Positions 34,321 to 43,516 of a stretch of DNA of 64,000 nucleotides are shown piece by piece (position 1 is the stretch's first letter; each line of letters starts with the position of its first letter). The position numbers were made by a program, and so were the translations under genes. The notes below the pieces were generated by a model. That model did not search any database. It was given only the letters and a program-made list of their open reading frames with translations, and was not told the origin of the DNA. Origin of the DNA: Campylobacter sp. RM5004 (GTDB taxonomy: Bacteria; Campylobacterota; Campylobacteria; Campylobacterales; Campylobacteraceae); contig NZ_CP059599.1 in the NCBI RefSeq assembly GCF_022369455.1, forward strand, positions 1,020,409 to 1,084,408, written 5' to 3'.

Positions 34321-35849
34321 TATTTATCCTTAAAAAATATTCTTTCTTTTTGCGTTAATTCATCTGCTAATTGCTTGATATCTATCTCATAAGCTTTTAA
34401 AAATTCTTTGCATTCTTCTTCTAAAATTCCTATTTCAAATTCCATGTAAAATTTGCTTAATTTTTGGATTTTTTCATTATCTTTAGCGAAATTATCATAA
34501 TTTTCACCCAAAAACATCTCATTAGCAAGCATTCCTGATAATAAAATTTTTATTTCGTTTTTGATTTCTGAGAATGATTTTATATTTTCATTTGGATAAA
34601 AATATTCAAAATGAAATAAATCAGCATAAACTAATCTAGCATCACAAATCTTTGCCATTGTGATTTTGCCTGCTTGATAGATTGCTTGAATGTATCTTTC
34701 GCTCTCATTTAAATGTAAATCTTCACTAATTCCGTGCTTTATATTTAAAATCTCAAGCATTATTTCATCTTCACTAAGCTTATTTTTAAGTCTTAATTCA
34801 TTTTCTAAACTCTTAAAACTAGCCCCACTAAAATCCCTTGAAATAAAAGCTAAATAATCTAAATTATAATCAGGGCTAATCAAATCTTTTGCCACTAAAT
34901 CCTTTAAAAACTCTAGCCTATCGTTATAAGTAGGTAGAGTAAAGTGAATTTTCCTATCAAATCTTCTAAGCAAGGCATTATCTAATACATCAGCTCTATT
35001 TGTAGCTGCTATTATTAAAACATTTTTAAGTTCGCTAAAACCATCAATTTGAGTTAATAACTCATTTAAAGTATTTTCACTATCGTTTGCTAAGGCATTT
35101 CCACGCTGTTTTCCAAGTGCGTCAATCTCATCAATAAATACTATGCAAGGTGCAAGTTTTTTAGCATTTGCGAATAATTCTCTAACCCTTTTTGCACCAA
35201 GTCCTACAAAAATCTCATTAAAACTACTAGCACTCTGATATAAAAAATTCACTCCGCATTCATTAGCTAAAGCCCTTGCTAGCATAGTTTTTCCAACCCC
35301 GCTAGCTCCTGTTAGCAAAACTCCTTTAACAAAACTTGAATTATTTTTCTTAAATAAAACACTTAATTTTCTAAGCTCATTTTTTGCCTTTGTTTGCCCT
35401 ATTACATCATTAAAATTGCTATCGGTTTTAATTACGAATCTAAATTCTGGCTTTAGCATATTATTAATAGGATGAGAGCTTGAGCCTTGTTTTGTGCTAA
35501 GACTTCTAATATACATTAGATAATATATAAAAACACCTATCATTATTAAAAGCAAGATTATTGAATAATCAAACTCTACTTTATTTTCTATGCTTGTATG
35601 ATTTAAGATTTTTTTGATAATTTCATCATTTGCTAGTATTTTATAATCTTTATTATTTATAGAAAAATAAAGCATATTTTCATATAAATATGCATTATTT
35701 ATATTTTTTAAATCTAAGCTTGAAAACTCATTTATAGATATATTTTGCTCTTTTTTAGTTAAAGAAAATACGCCTAAAGCAATAATAATTGCGATAATAC
35801 AAACGATAATAATTTTTATTTTTTTAGTAAATGGCTGTTGTTTTGTCAA
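34320..35849 (-). CDS. FtsH-like membrane AAA+ protein lacking the protease zinc motif (Cj1005c-like)
   Basis: A 509-residue inner-membrane protein with FtsH architecture: helices at about 11-30 and 94-113 around a short periplasmic domain, then an AAA+ module with Walker A GASGVGKT (181-188), Walker B CIVFIDEIDA (235-244) and second-region NRADVLDNALLRRFDR (284-299). Where FtsH has HEAGH, this protein reads YQAGK at about 391-395, so the catalytic His-Glu-His is gone and it cannot be a zinc protease of the usual kind. It is also about 130 residues shorter than FtsH. A role as unfoldase or adaptor of the true FtsH is inference. A copy of the 18-base word encodes EFEIGI near residue 470. Confidence 0.85.
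   Translation of the reverse strand: MTKQQPFTKKIKIIIVCIIAIIIALGVFSLTKKEQNISINEFSSLDLKNINNAYLYENMLYFSINNKDYKILANDEIIKKILNHTSIENKVEFDYSIILLLIMIGVFIYYLMYIRSLSTKQGSSSHPINNMLKPEFRFVIKTDSNFNDVIGQTKAKNELRKLSVLFKKNNSSFVKGVLLTGASGVGKTMLARALANECGVNFLYQSASSFNEIFVGLGAKRVRELFANAKKLAPCIVFIDEIDALGKQRGNALANDSENTLNELLTQIDGFSELKNVLIIAATNRADVLDNALLRRFDRKIHFTLPTYNDRLEFLKDLVAKDLISPDYNLDYLAFISRDFSGASFKSLENELRLKNKLSEDEIMLEILNIKHGISEDLHLNESERYIQAIYQAGKITMAKICDARLVYADLFHFEYFYPNENIKSFSEIKNEIKILLSGMLANEMFLGENYDNFAKDNEKIQKLSKFYMEFEIGILEEECKEFLKAYEIDIKQLADELTQKERIFFKDK
34427..34444 (-). repeat. 18-base word inside the FtsH-like gene, exact (A type)
   Basis: Read on the coding strand as EFEIGI in the C-terminal helical domain. 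Confidence 0.85.
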
Positions 35850-37068
35850 TTTGAACCTCGTAATCTTTTATATTTATCCAAGTTTTTAATAAATCTTTAT
35901 CTGATTTAATTTTTACTAGATTAAAAAACTGATCATATCCTTGATAAAATCCGTCTTTAAATTGTTCTACTAAAACTAATAAATCTTTTTGTTGTTTTCT
36001 AAACTCATAATTTTTCATTTTAGTAATTTCTTTAATCTCATAAAGCCTTGCTTTTGCTGTATTTTTGTCTATTTCACCTAAGGTTTTTGCCAATTCTACA
36101 CTTCTTGTGCCATCTCTTTTAGAATAAATAAAAGCATGAAGATGAGTGATAGGAAATTTCTTAAAATTATTTATAGCATCAGCCCATACCTCATCACTTT
36201 CGCCTGGATGAGCTACTATATAATCAGTCCCTAAAGCATAGCCTTTAGATGCTAAAAATTCAAATAATTCTAAATCTTTATAAGCTTTATTTCTTCTTTG
36301 CATAAGTTTTAGCATATATTCATTTGTGTGTTGCAAGGCAATATGAAGATGACGCTCTAAAAAATCTTCATCTAAAAGCTCTTTAAACTCATCATCAATT
36401 TGAACCGGCTCAATACTTCCTAAGCGAACTCTTTTTATACCTATTTTGCTAATTTCTTTTAATAATTTTGCTAAAGAAAAATCAATATCCTTGCCATAGC
36501 TTCCTATATTTGTGCCCGTTAAAACTACTTCTTTATAACCATTATTAGCTAGTGTTTTTATCTGAGTTATGATTTGCTTACTTTCAAGACTTCTTGCTTT
36601 GCCACGCACACTAGGGATTATGCAATAGCTACATGCAAAATCGCAACCTTCTTGAATTTTTACAAATGCCTTTGTGTGATTTTCATAATTACTAACGATT
36701 TTTTCATCAATGAATTTTAAATTTCCTAAATCAAATTCCTTTGGATTTAATATGAATTTATTTACATTTGATTTAAGTGATGCACCCATTACACCATCTA
36801 CAATCTTACTATCATATAAGCTTTTACCAATGCTAGCTGCTGCACAGCCTGTTAAAATAAATTTCGTATTTGGATTATGGTTTTTTATATGTCTTATGTA
36901 TTGTTTTAAGCCTTGATCGGCTTGATTTGTAACGGTGCATGAATTAATAATTATCATATCAGCGTTTAATTCATCGTTTATTATTTCGTTATCTTTTATA
37001 TAGCTTTTAATAAGTTCGCTATCATAAATATTGGTTCTACAACCAAAAGTTTTAATATATATTTTCAT
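35824..37068 (-). CDS. mtaB: tRNA (N6-threonylcarbamoyladenosine(37)-C2)-methylthiotransferase MtaB
   Basis: Radical-SAM methylthiotransferase that turns t6A37 into ms2t6A37 in tRNAs reading ANN codons. At 414 residues it has the N-terminal UPF0004 cluster cysteines (Cys10, Cys44, Cys75), the radical-SAM motif CDFACSYC (Cys142/146/149), and a C-terminal TRAM-like part. FGCRTN at the N terminus and GCAAAS favour MtaB over MiaB. It overlaps the FtsH-like gene by 26 bases. KEFDLGN at about residues 110-116 is encoded by a two-mismatch relative of the 18-base word. Confidence 0.9.
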   Translation of the reverse strand: MKIYIKTFGCRTNIYDSELIKSYIKDNEIINDELNADMIIINSCTVTNQADQGLKQYIRHIKNHNPNTKFILTGCAAASIGKSLYDSKIVDGVMGASLKSNVNKFILNPKEFDLGNLKFIDEKIVSNYENHTKAFVKIQEGCDFACSYCIIPSVRGKARSLESKQIITQIKTLANNGYKEVVLTGTNIGSYGKDIDFSLAKLLKEISKIGIKRVRLGSIEPVQIDDEFKELLDEDFLERHLHIALQHTNEYMLKLMQRRNKAYKDLELFEFLASKGYALGTDYIVAHPGESDEVWADAINNFKKFPITHLHAFIYSKRDGTRSVELAKTLGEIDKNTAKARLYEIKEITKMKNYEFRKQQKDLLVLVEQFKDGFYQGYDQFFNLVKIKSDKDLLKTWINIKDYEVQIDKTTAIY

Positions 37069-37077
37069 TATTTTCCT

Positions 37078-38613
37078 TTAGAATGGTTGGTTTGTTCTTT
37101 TATCTAAATACAAAGTTTGTGATGGGAATGCTAGTTTTATATCATCACATTCTTTTAATCTTTTTATTATTTCTTCACTTACTATACTTCTCATTTTTAA
37201 AGCTTCTCTTGAGTTTGCCATATACCAAATAGATATTTTCACTCCGTATTGCTCTAGCATTACGAATATTTTTGGGTCTGTTCCTGAGTTTTTCATTTGA
37301 TAGTGATTTCTCATTTTTTGAATAGCTTTTTTTGCACTATCACTAAATGCTTGAGTGTGGGTTTGTGCTGATTCTAAGATTATTTGCTTTGCTTTTTCAA
37401 TATTACTTGAGAAATCAAGAACAATGTCTATTCCATCCCAAACCGTTTTCATATAAGAATAATTATAATTTGAAATTAATTCTGTAAAAATATAATTATT
37501 AGGAATATAAATAATCCTTCCAGCACGACGATTTGTTAAAAAAGTAGTATATGTAACATCTTCATATATAGTCATCTTAAGTAAAGAAATATCAATAATA
37601 TCTCCTACATAAGTAACTCCATTTTTAGTAGCTTTTATCCTATCACCTACATGAAATCCGCCTCCAAATTGAAGTGTAACCCAACCTAAAAGGCTCATAA
37701 ACATATCTTTCATAGCAATAGCTAGACCAGCTGATGCAAAACCCAAAACGCTTACTAAATAACTAATATTTTCAACAAAATAAAATAATGAAAACATAGT
37801 TACTATAATAAATGTAAAAATATTTAAAATCTTAAAAGAAGTATAAACCTTATCTTTATCATCTACATATTTTCTAAGAATTAAACCTACTAAATATCTA
37901 GCTATAAAAATACAAATAATAATAGCTATAAATTTAATTGCACTATCATATTGCTTCTTAATATCTGCATTAATTAGCTTAATACTATTTGCAACCTTTA
38001 CTTTAAATATCTCATAAGCATTTGTTATGTTTTCTAAGGTGCTTTTATAATCGCTTAGCTCTTTTATTGAATATGCTAATTCCTGATTTAAATTCTCGCT
38101 AGGTTCAAGCTCATATAAACTCTGTAAAAGCTTTGTTTTTTGCTCTACTTTTGAAACTAAGCTTGTGAAGTCTTTTAGTTTACTTTCATATTCTTTATTT
38201 TCATTTAGCAATTGCTTACGCTCTGATAATCCTTCAAGAACTAAATAAATATTTGAAATCTTTTTATATTCACTTGGCTCACTTGGAAGATTTAAATATT
38301 TTACTATGCTATAAGTCTCATAATCTTTTAATACATTAAGCTTATCTTCTAATATTTTAATCTTGCTTTCAAGCTGTTCTCTTTGAGTTTTTTTAGCTTT
38401 AATTAAGCTATCATTTGCATCTTTTAATTCGTTTTTTAGTTTTAAATATTCTTGGTAATTTTTATAATTTTTTATTGTGATATTTTCTTTTAATTCATCA
38501 TTTATTTTATGTAGTTTTTCTTTAAGATTATAAATACTTTCAAGGTTTTTGCTAAACTCATCTTCAGCTATAACAAAACCAAATAAAAGAAAAATCGCAA
38601 GTAAAAATCTCAT
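37078..38613 (-). CDS. MscS-family mechanosensitive ion channel
   Basis: A 511-residue inner-membrane channel with an N-terminal signal sequence (MRFLLAIFLLFGFVIA), a long periplasmic coiled-coil region (about 20-210), several helices (about 220-330) and the MscS pore and vestibule domain: ASAGLAIAMKDMFMSLLGW is the TM3 pore helix, followed by GGFHVGDRI and the beta domain (GDIIDISLLKMTIYEDV). It opens under membrane tension to release solutes. Its start overlaps aroB by four bases, in an order recalled from C. jejuni (Cj1008c-Cj1007c). Confidence 0.9.
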   Translation of the reverse strand: MRFLLAIFLLFGFVIAEDEFSKNLESIYNLKEKLHKINDELKENITIKNYKNYQEYLKLKNELKDANDSLIKAKKTQREQLESKIKILEDKLNVLKDYETYSIVKYLNLPSEPSEYKKISNIYLVLEGLSERKQLLNENKEYESKLKDFTSLVSKVEQKTKLLQSLYELEPSENLNQELAYSIKELSDYKSTLENITNAYEIFKVKVANSIKLINADIKKQYDSAIKFIAIIICIFIARYLVGLILRKYVDDKDKVYTSFKILNIFTFIIVTMFSLFYFVENISYLVSVLGFASAGLAIAMKDMFMSLLGWVTLQFGGGFHVGDRIKATKNGVTYVGDIIDISLLKMTIYEDVTYTTFLTNRRAGRIIYIPNNYIFTELISNYNYSYMKTVWDGIDIVLDFSSNIEKAKQIILESAQTHTQAFSDSAKKAIQKMRNHYQMKNSGTDPKIFVMLEQYGVKISIWYMANSREALKMRSIVSEEIIKRLKECDDIKLAFPSQTLYLDKRTNQPF

Positions 38614-39641
38614 TCAAATTCTCCTAAAGTATCTAAAATAACTTTTTGATTAATGTCGTTTTTAATAATACTCATTTCTTTATTGTCTAATAAAATAAAA
38701 TTAATCTTTCCACTTAGAGTTTTTTTATCTTGAAAAAAGCCTTCATAAAAACTATTTTTTGAATTAATTTTGTATTCAGTAGGAAGTTTGAAATTATTTA
38801 AAGTATTCTTAATTCCTATTTCAAATTCTTTTGAAATAAACCCTAAATTATAAGCTAATCTATTAGCCATTACAATACCCATAGAAACTGCTTCTCCGTG
38901 CAAATAAGTATTGTAATTTGTCTCATTTTCAATAACATGAGCAAATGTATGCCCGTAATTTAATTTCATTCTAAGATTATCTTCAAACTCATCATTGATT
39001 ACAACATTTGCTTTTATTTTGATTGATTTTTCAACAAATTCTAAGATATTTTCAAATATATTTTCATAATTTAAAGCACTTAGTTTCTTATAAAACTCTA
39101 AATCAAAACATAAAGCCATTTTAACAACTTCTGCCATAGCAGCACTAAGCTCTCTTTGCTCTAAAGTCTTAAAATAATTTGTATAAATATAAACAGCACT
39201 AGGTTGCTTGAAAGTTCCTATTAGATTTTTTCCATATTTATTGTTTATTCCTGTTTTACCACCCACTGCAGCATCTACACTTGCTAGTAATGTAGTAGCT
39301 ATATTTATATGACTTATTCCACGCTTATAAATACTAGCAACAAAGCCACCTATATCGCTAATTACTCCGCCGCCTAAATTAACAAGCAAATCACTTCTAC
39401 TAATTTCAGCCTTAAATAATTCATCTAAAATGTAATTTACACTATCAATGTTTTTATATTGCTCGCCATCAGGAATTACTATAATTACTTTTGGTTTTTT
39501 ACCTATTTTATTTATTACATCTTCTAAATATAATTTTTCTAAAGTTGTATTTGTTAAAATCGCATAATCTTTGTTGATTTTAATAGCTTCATCTATATAA
39601 ACTTTATAAGCTTTATCTTTTAAATCAATATCTATTATCAT
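38610..39641 (-). CDS. aroB: 3-dehydroquinate synthase
   Basis: Second enzyme of the shikimate pathway, converting DAHP to 3-dehydroquinate with NAD+ and a divalent metal. The 343-residue protein shows the NAD-binding GGGVISDIGGFVASIYKRGI, the PTTLLA-equivalent IATTLLASVDAAVGGKTGIN, and metal-ligand stretches NYGHTFAHVIE and LHGEAVSMG. It lies three bases after lolA and overlaps mscS by four bases. An exact copy of the 18-base word encodes EFEIGIK near residue 274. Confidence 0.96.
   Translation of the reverse strand: MIIDIDLKDKAYKVYIDEAIKINKDYAILTNTTLEKLYLEDVINKIGKKPKVIIVIPDGEQYKNIDSVNYILDELFKAEISRSDLLVNLGGGVISDIGGFVASIYKRGISHINIATTLLASVDAAVGGKTGINNKYGKNLIGTFKQPSAVYIYTNYFKTLEQRELSAAMAEVVKMALCFDLEFYKKLSALNYENIFENILEFVEKSIKIKANVVINDEFEDNLRMKLNYGHTFAHVIENETNYNTYLHGEAVSMGIVMANRLAYNLGFISKEFEIGIKNTLNNFKLPTEYKINSKNSFYEGFFQDKKTLSGKINFILLDNKEMSIIKNDINQKVILDTLGEFE
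38811..38828 (-). repeat. 18-base word inside aroB, exact (A type)
   Basis: Read on the coding strand as EFEIGI in the C-terminal helical domain of AroB. Confidence 0.85.
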
Positions 39642-39644
39642 GTT

Positions 39645-40175
39645 CTACCTTATAATATCGTAATTATTTGGGATTTCATACTTAAATAAACTATCTTCTA
39701 AATCGGTGTTAATTTTAGTATTTGTAAAATCAATACTTACTTGATTATCTAATTCATCTTTATAACTAATATTTGTTAAAACATCATTAAGGACTTTAAC
39801 ATAATAAATCACATTTTGATAATTAGCTTTATAAATCAAAGTATTTTTGTCTTTTTTATCTAAAACTACATTTTTTAATATATTTTCTAAATCAATCTCT
39901 TCTTTACTTATCACAACCTGTTCTAAATCATCGTCTATAACAACAACTTTTTCTTTATTTATATAAACACGCTTTTCATCAGGATTTAAGTATTGCCATA
40001 AGCTTTTGTCATTTTTATAATAAAATTTTCCTTCATATATTAAAGTCTTATTAGAAGTATCAACTACAACTTGAGTAAAATCAGCTTTAAAACTATTATA
40101 ATTTATATTATCAATTTTAAATGCAAATGCAAAAATGCTGAAAGCACACAGCAAAAAGATTTTTTTAATATCCAT
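39645..40175 (-). CDS. lolA: outer-membrane lipoprotein carrier protein LolA
   Basis: A 176-residue periplasmic chaperone that ferries lipoproteins from the LolCDE transporter to the outer membrane. It has a signal peptide (MDIKKIFLLCAFSIFAFA), then FKADFTQVVVDTSNKTLIYEGKFY and SLWQYLNPDEKRVYINKEKVV, matching the LolA fold. It opens the lolA-aroB-mscS-mtaB-FtsH-like-mogA operon and is divergent from secA across a 69-base gap. Confidence 0.9.
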   Translation of the reverse strand: MDIKKIFLLCAFSIFAFAFKIDNINYNSFKADFTQVVVDTSNKTLIYEGKFYYKNDKSLWQYLNPDEKRVYINKEKVVVIDDDLEQVVISKEEIDLENILKNVVLDKKDKNTLIYKANYQNVIYYVKVLNDVLTNISYKDELDNQVSIDFTNTKINTDLEDSLFKYEIPNNYDIIR

Positions 40176-40203
40176 TTAATATCCTTTTATTTATTTTAAC
40201 AAA

Positions 40204-40209
40204 TATAAT
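40204..40209 (+). promoter_or_regulatory. -10 element for secA
   Basis: TATAAT 36 bases before the secA ATG, which is preceded by AAGAGGTAAATTTAA. Confidence 0.45.
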
Positions 40210-40244
40210 TATATTCAAAAATCAAAACCAAGAGGTAAATTTAA

Positions 40245-42740
40245 ATGTTTAAAAGTATAGCAAAATGTATATTTGGAACTCGTAATGATAGACTTCTTAA
40301 AGCATACAAAAAAAGAGTATCAAAAATAAACGCACTTGAAGAAAAATATCAAAAATTAAGCGATGATGAAATAAAAGCTGAATTTAACAAACTACAAAAC
40401 AAAGTTTTAGAAAATCATGAGAATTTAGATTTGGTATTAGAAGATGTATTTGCAATAGTTAGAGAAGTAAGTAAAAGAACTCTAGGACTTAGACATTATG
40501 ATGTTCAATTAATAGGTGGTATGGTTTTAAACGATAAAAGCATAGCAGAAATGAAAACAGGAGAAGGAAAAACTCTTGTAGCAACCTTGCCTGTTGTATT
40601 AAACGCAATGACAAAAAAAGGTGTTCATGTAGTTACTACAAACGATTACTTAGCAGCAAGAGATGCTAATGAAATGAGTGCTATTTATAATTTCTTAGGA
40701 TTTAGCGTAGGAATTTTAGTAAGTAATGACCATAGAAATAGAAAAGCTATTTATGATTGCGATATAGTTTATGGAACTAATAGTGAATTTGGTTTTGATT
40801 ATTTAAGAGATAATATGTGTTTTGAAGCGACTGATAAGGTGCAAAGAAATCATTATTTTGTTATTGTTGATGAAGTTGATAGTATTTTAATTGATGAGGC
40901 TAGAACTCCGCTAATTATATCAGGTCCAACCAATAGAACTCTTGATGGTTATATTAAAGCTAATGAAGTAGCAAAGCAAATGATAAGGGGGGTTGCTCCA
41001 GAAGATCCTAAAGAAAAACCAAGTGGAGACTTTATAGCAGATGAAAAAAATAGAACTATATTAATCACTGAAGCTGGAATTTCTAAAGCTGAAAAATTAT
41101 TTGGAGTTGATAACTTATATAGCCTTGATAATGCTATTTTAGCTCATCAATTAGACCAAGCTCTTAAAGCAAATAATTTATTCTTAAAAGATACTCATTA
41201 TGTAGTTAAAGATGGCGAAGTAATGATAGTTGATGAATTTACAGGTCGTATTAGTGAAGGAAGACGCTTTAGCGAGGGACTTCATCAAGCATTAGAAGCT
41301 AAAGAAGGTGTAAAAATCCAAGAAGAAAGCCAAACTCTAGCAGATATTACATATCAAAATTATTTTAGAATGTATGAAAAATTAGCAGGTATGACAGGAA
41401 CTGCTCAAACAGAAGCTACTGAGTTTTCTCAAATTTATAATTTAGATGTTATAAGTATTCCAACAAATGTGCCTGTAATTAGAAAAGATTTGGATGATTT
41501 AATTTATAAAACTCAAGATGAAAAATTTAAAGCCGTTGTTGAAGAGATAAAAAAAGCTAACGCAAAAGGACAACCTGTATTAGTAGGAACTGCAAGCATA
41601 GAAAAAAGTGAGCTTTTACATGAATACTTAAAAAAAGCAAAAATCGCTCACAATGTATTAAACGCTAAAAACCATGCTCATGAAGCAGAAATTATTAAAG
41701 ATGCTGGTAAAAAAGGAGCAGTAACTATTGCTACAAATATGGCTGGTCGTGGAGTTGATATAAAAATTACCGATGAGATTAGAGAACTAGGTGGTTTATA
41801 TATAATAGGAACAGAAAGACACGAAAGCCGTAGAATTGATAATCAATTAAGGGGTCGTGCGGGAAGACAAGGCGATCCTGGAATTTCTAGATTTTATTTA
41901 AGCCTTGAAGATAATTTACTTAGAATATTTGGTGGAGATAGATTAAAAGCAATTTTTACAAAGCTAAAGATTGCTGAAGGAGAAAGCATAGAAAGCTCTC
42001 TTGTAACTCGTGCAGTAGCAAGCGCTCAAAAGAAAGTTGAAAATCTTCATTTTGAAAGTAGAAAACACATACTTGAATATGATGATGTAGCAAACGAACA
42101 AAGAAAAACTATATATAAATATAGAAATGAACTGCTTGATGCAAATTATGATATTGATACAAAAGTAGAACAAAATGTAGCTGAATATGTTGATTATTTA
42201 ATAAACAATTTACATGAAATAAGTGCTGAAAATCTAATAGAATTATTTAAAAATGAAATTAATTTAGAGCTTGATATTGAACTATTAAAGACATTAAATC
42301 TTGAAGAAAGTAAAAGCGTAATTAATAACGCAATTCTTACTATGTTAAAAAATAAATTTAGCATAGTGCCTGATGGCGAAAGAGAAAGAATTGAAAAATT
42401 ATTATATTTACAAGTTTTAGATGGAGCTTGGAGAGAGCATTTATACCAAATGGATATTTTAAAAACAGGTATAGGACTTCGTGGATATAATCAAAAAGAC
42501 CCATTAGTAGAATATAAAAGAGAAAGCTACAATCTATTTATGGAATTAGTTGAAAGAATTAAGAGTGAAAGTATAAAAGTATTATTAATAATTCAACTAA
42601 GAGCTCAAGAAGAAGTTATAGAAGAAGAGCAAATTATAAGCAAAAAACAATCAAGAAATGATTTATGCGCTTGTGGAAGTGGTAAAAAATATAAAGATTG
42701 TTGTGGTAAAAGTGGTCCTAAAACAGGAGTTTTTGCTTGA
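40245..42740 (+). CDS. secA: preprotein translocase ATPase SecA
   Basis: The ATP-driven motor of the Sec export channel, cytosolic and membrane-associated. At 831 residues it is full length: Walker [10 protein letters not shown], Walker [22 protein letters not shown], the [15 protein letters not shown] segment, helicase motif [15 protein letters not shown] and [11 protein letters not shown]. The C terminus carries the zinc finger [13 protein letters not shown] used for SecB and lipid contact. A GT25 gene begins within its stop codon. Confidence 0.98.
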   Translation: MFKSIAKCIFGTRNDRLLKAYKKRVSKINALEEKYQKLSDDEIKAEFNKLQNKVLENHENLDLVLEDVFAIVREVSKRTLGLRHYDVQLIGGMVLNDKSIAEMKTGEGKTLVATLPVVLNAMTKKGVHVVTTNDYLAARDANEMSAIYNFLGFSVGILVSNDHRNRKAIYDCDIVYGTNSEFGFDYLRDNMCFEATDKVQRNHYFVIVDEVDSILIDEARTPLIISGPTNRTLDGYIKANEVAKQMIRGVAPEDPKEKPSGDFIADEKNRTILITEAGISKAEKLFGVDNLYSLDNAILAHQLDQALKANNLFLKDTHYVVKDGEVMIVDEFTGRISEGRRFSEGLHQALEAKEGVKIQEESQTLADITYQNYFRMYEKLAGMTGTAQTEATEFSQIYNLDVISIPTNVPVIRKDLDDLIYKTQDEKFKAVVEEIKKANAKGQPVLVGTASIEKSELLHEYLKKAKIAHNVLNAKNHAHEAEIIKDAGKKGAVTIATNMAGRGVDIKITDEIRELGGLYIIGTERHESRRIDNQLRGRAGRQGDPGISRFYLSLEDNLLRIFGGDRLKAIFTKLKIAEGESIESSLVTRAVASAQKKVENLHFESRKHILEYDDVANEQRKTIYKYRNELLDANYDIDTKVEQNVAEYVDYLINNLHEISAENLIELFKNEINLELDIELLKTLNLEESKSVINNAILTMLKNKFSIVPDGERERIEKLLYLQVLDGAWREHLYQMDILKTGIGLRGYNQKDPLVEYKRESYNLFMELVERIKSESIKVLLIIQLRAQEEVIEEEQIISKKQSRNDLCACGSGKKYKDCCGKSGPKTGVFA

Positions 42741-43495
42741 AATTTTTTATAATAAATTTAGAGCAAGACATTGAAAAAAGAGAAAAAATAACAGCCCTTT
42801 GCGAAAGCTTTGGGCTTGATTACGAAATAATACCTGCAGTATATGGTAAAGCATTAAGCGAAGATGAGATAAATGAATTAGTAGCACCAATAGAAGAGCA
42901 ATTAAAATATCTTAGAAAACCATTAAATCGTGGAGAAATTGGCTGCTCACTAAGTCATAAAAAATGTTATGAAGAAATAGTTAAAAGAGATTTAAAAGAA
43001 GCTATTATTTTAGAAGATGATGCAGAATTTAATGATGATTTAGTTAATTTTATAAATTATATAAATAATTTACCTAGCGATTTAGATTTATTACTTTTAG
43101 GACATTATTGGCAACAATATAGAGATGATGGATATACCATCAATACTCCGTACTCATTAAGGTATAAAAAAGAAATTGGCAAATGGACTATTAGAAAAAT
43201 AATAGGTAGAGGTAATGGAACACATGGGTATTATATAAATAAAAAAGGTGCTCTAAAATTATTAGAAAAAATGAAAAAAATTTATATAGCAGCAGACCAT
43301 TACACTTCAAATACTAACTATGTTAATGTTTATGCAATTTACCCTACAATTGTTAATGTAGATATTAATTTTCAAAGCACCATTAATGAAAATAGTATTA
43401 AAAAAAGATCTAAATTTGGAAAAATTATAAAAACTATAAAACAAAAAATACTTTATTTTATTCCGTCGCTTAAAAAGCCAAAAGATTACATTTAG
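42737..43495 (+). CDS. glycosyltransferase family 25 (LOS/LPS-type)
   Basis: A 252-residue cytoplasmic glycosyltransferase of the Lex2B/LgtB-like GT25 family, which typically adds galactose to lipooligosaccharide. [15 protein letters not shown] at the N terminus, [19 protein letters not shown] and the metal-binding acidic EDD at residues 93-95 (ILEDDAEF) are diagnostic. The start is TTG at 42737, overlapping the secA TGA (TTGA). An isolated surface-sugar gene behind secA suggests it was inserted here. Its stop codon lies inside a 31-base palindrome shared with the convergent gene. Confidence 0.88.
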   Translation: MKFFIINLEQDIEKREKITALCESFGLDYEIIPAVYGKALSEDEINELVAPIEEQLKYLRKPLNRGEIGCSLSHKKCYEEIVKRDLKEAIILEDDAEFNDDLVNFINYINNLPSDLDLLLLGHYWQQYRDDGYTINTPYSLRYKKEIGKWTIRKIIGRGNGTHGYYINKKGALKLLEKMKKIYIAADHYTSNTNYVNVYAIYPTIVNVDINFQSTINENSIKKRSKFGKIIKTIKQKILYFIPSLKKPKDYI

Positions 43496-43516
43496 CAGTT
43501 TAACTGCTAAATGTAA
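43486..43516. terminator. bidirectional palindromic terminator containing both stop codons
   Basis: TTACATTTAGCAGTT (43486-43500) and AACTGCTAAATGTAA (43502-43516) around a central T: a perfect 15-base inverted repeat. The stop of the plus-strand GT25 gene (43493-43495) and of the minus-strand DUF1561 gene (43500-43502) both lie within it. Confidence 0.8.

Noticed and set aside
40987-40992. Six-G run in secA as a contingency tract
   Set aside because: Too short for measurable slippage and inside an essential gene.
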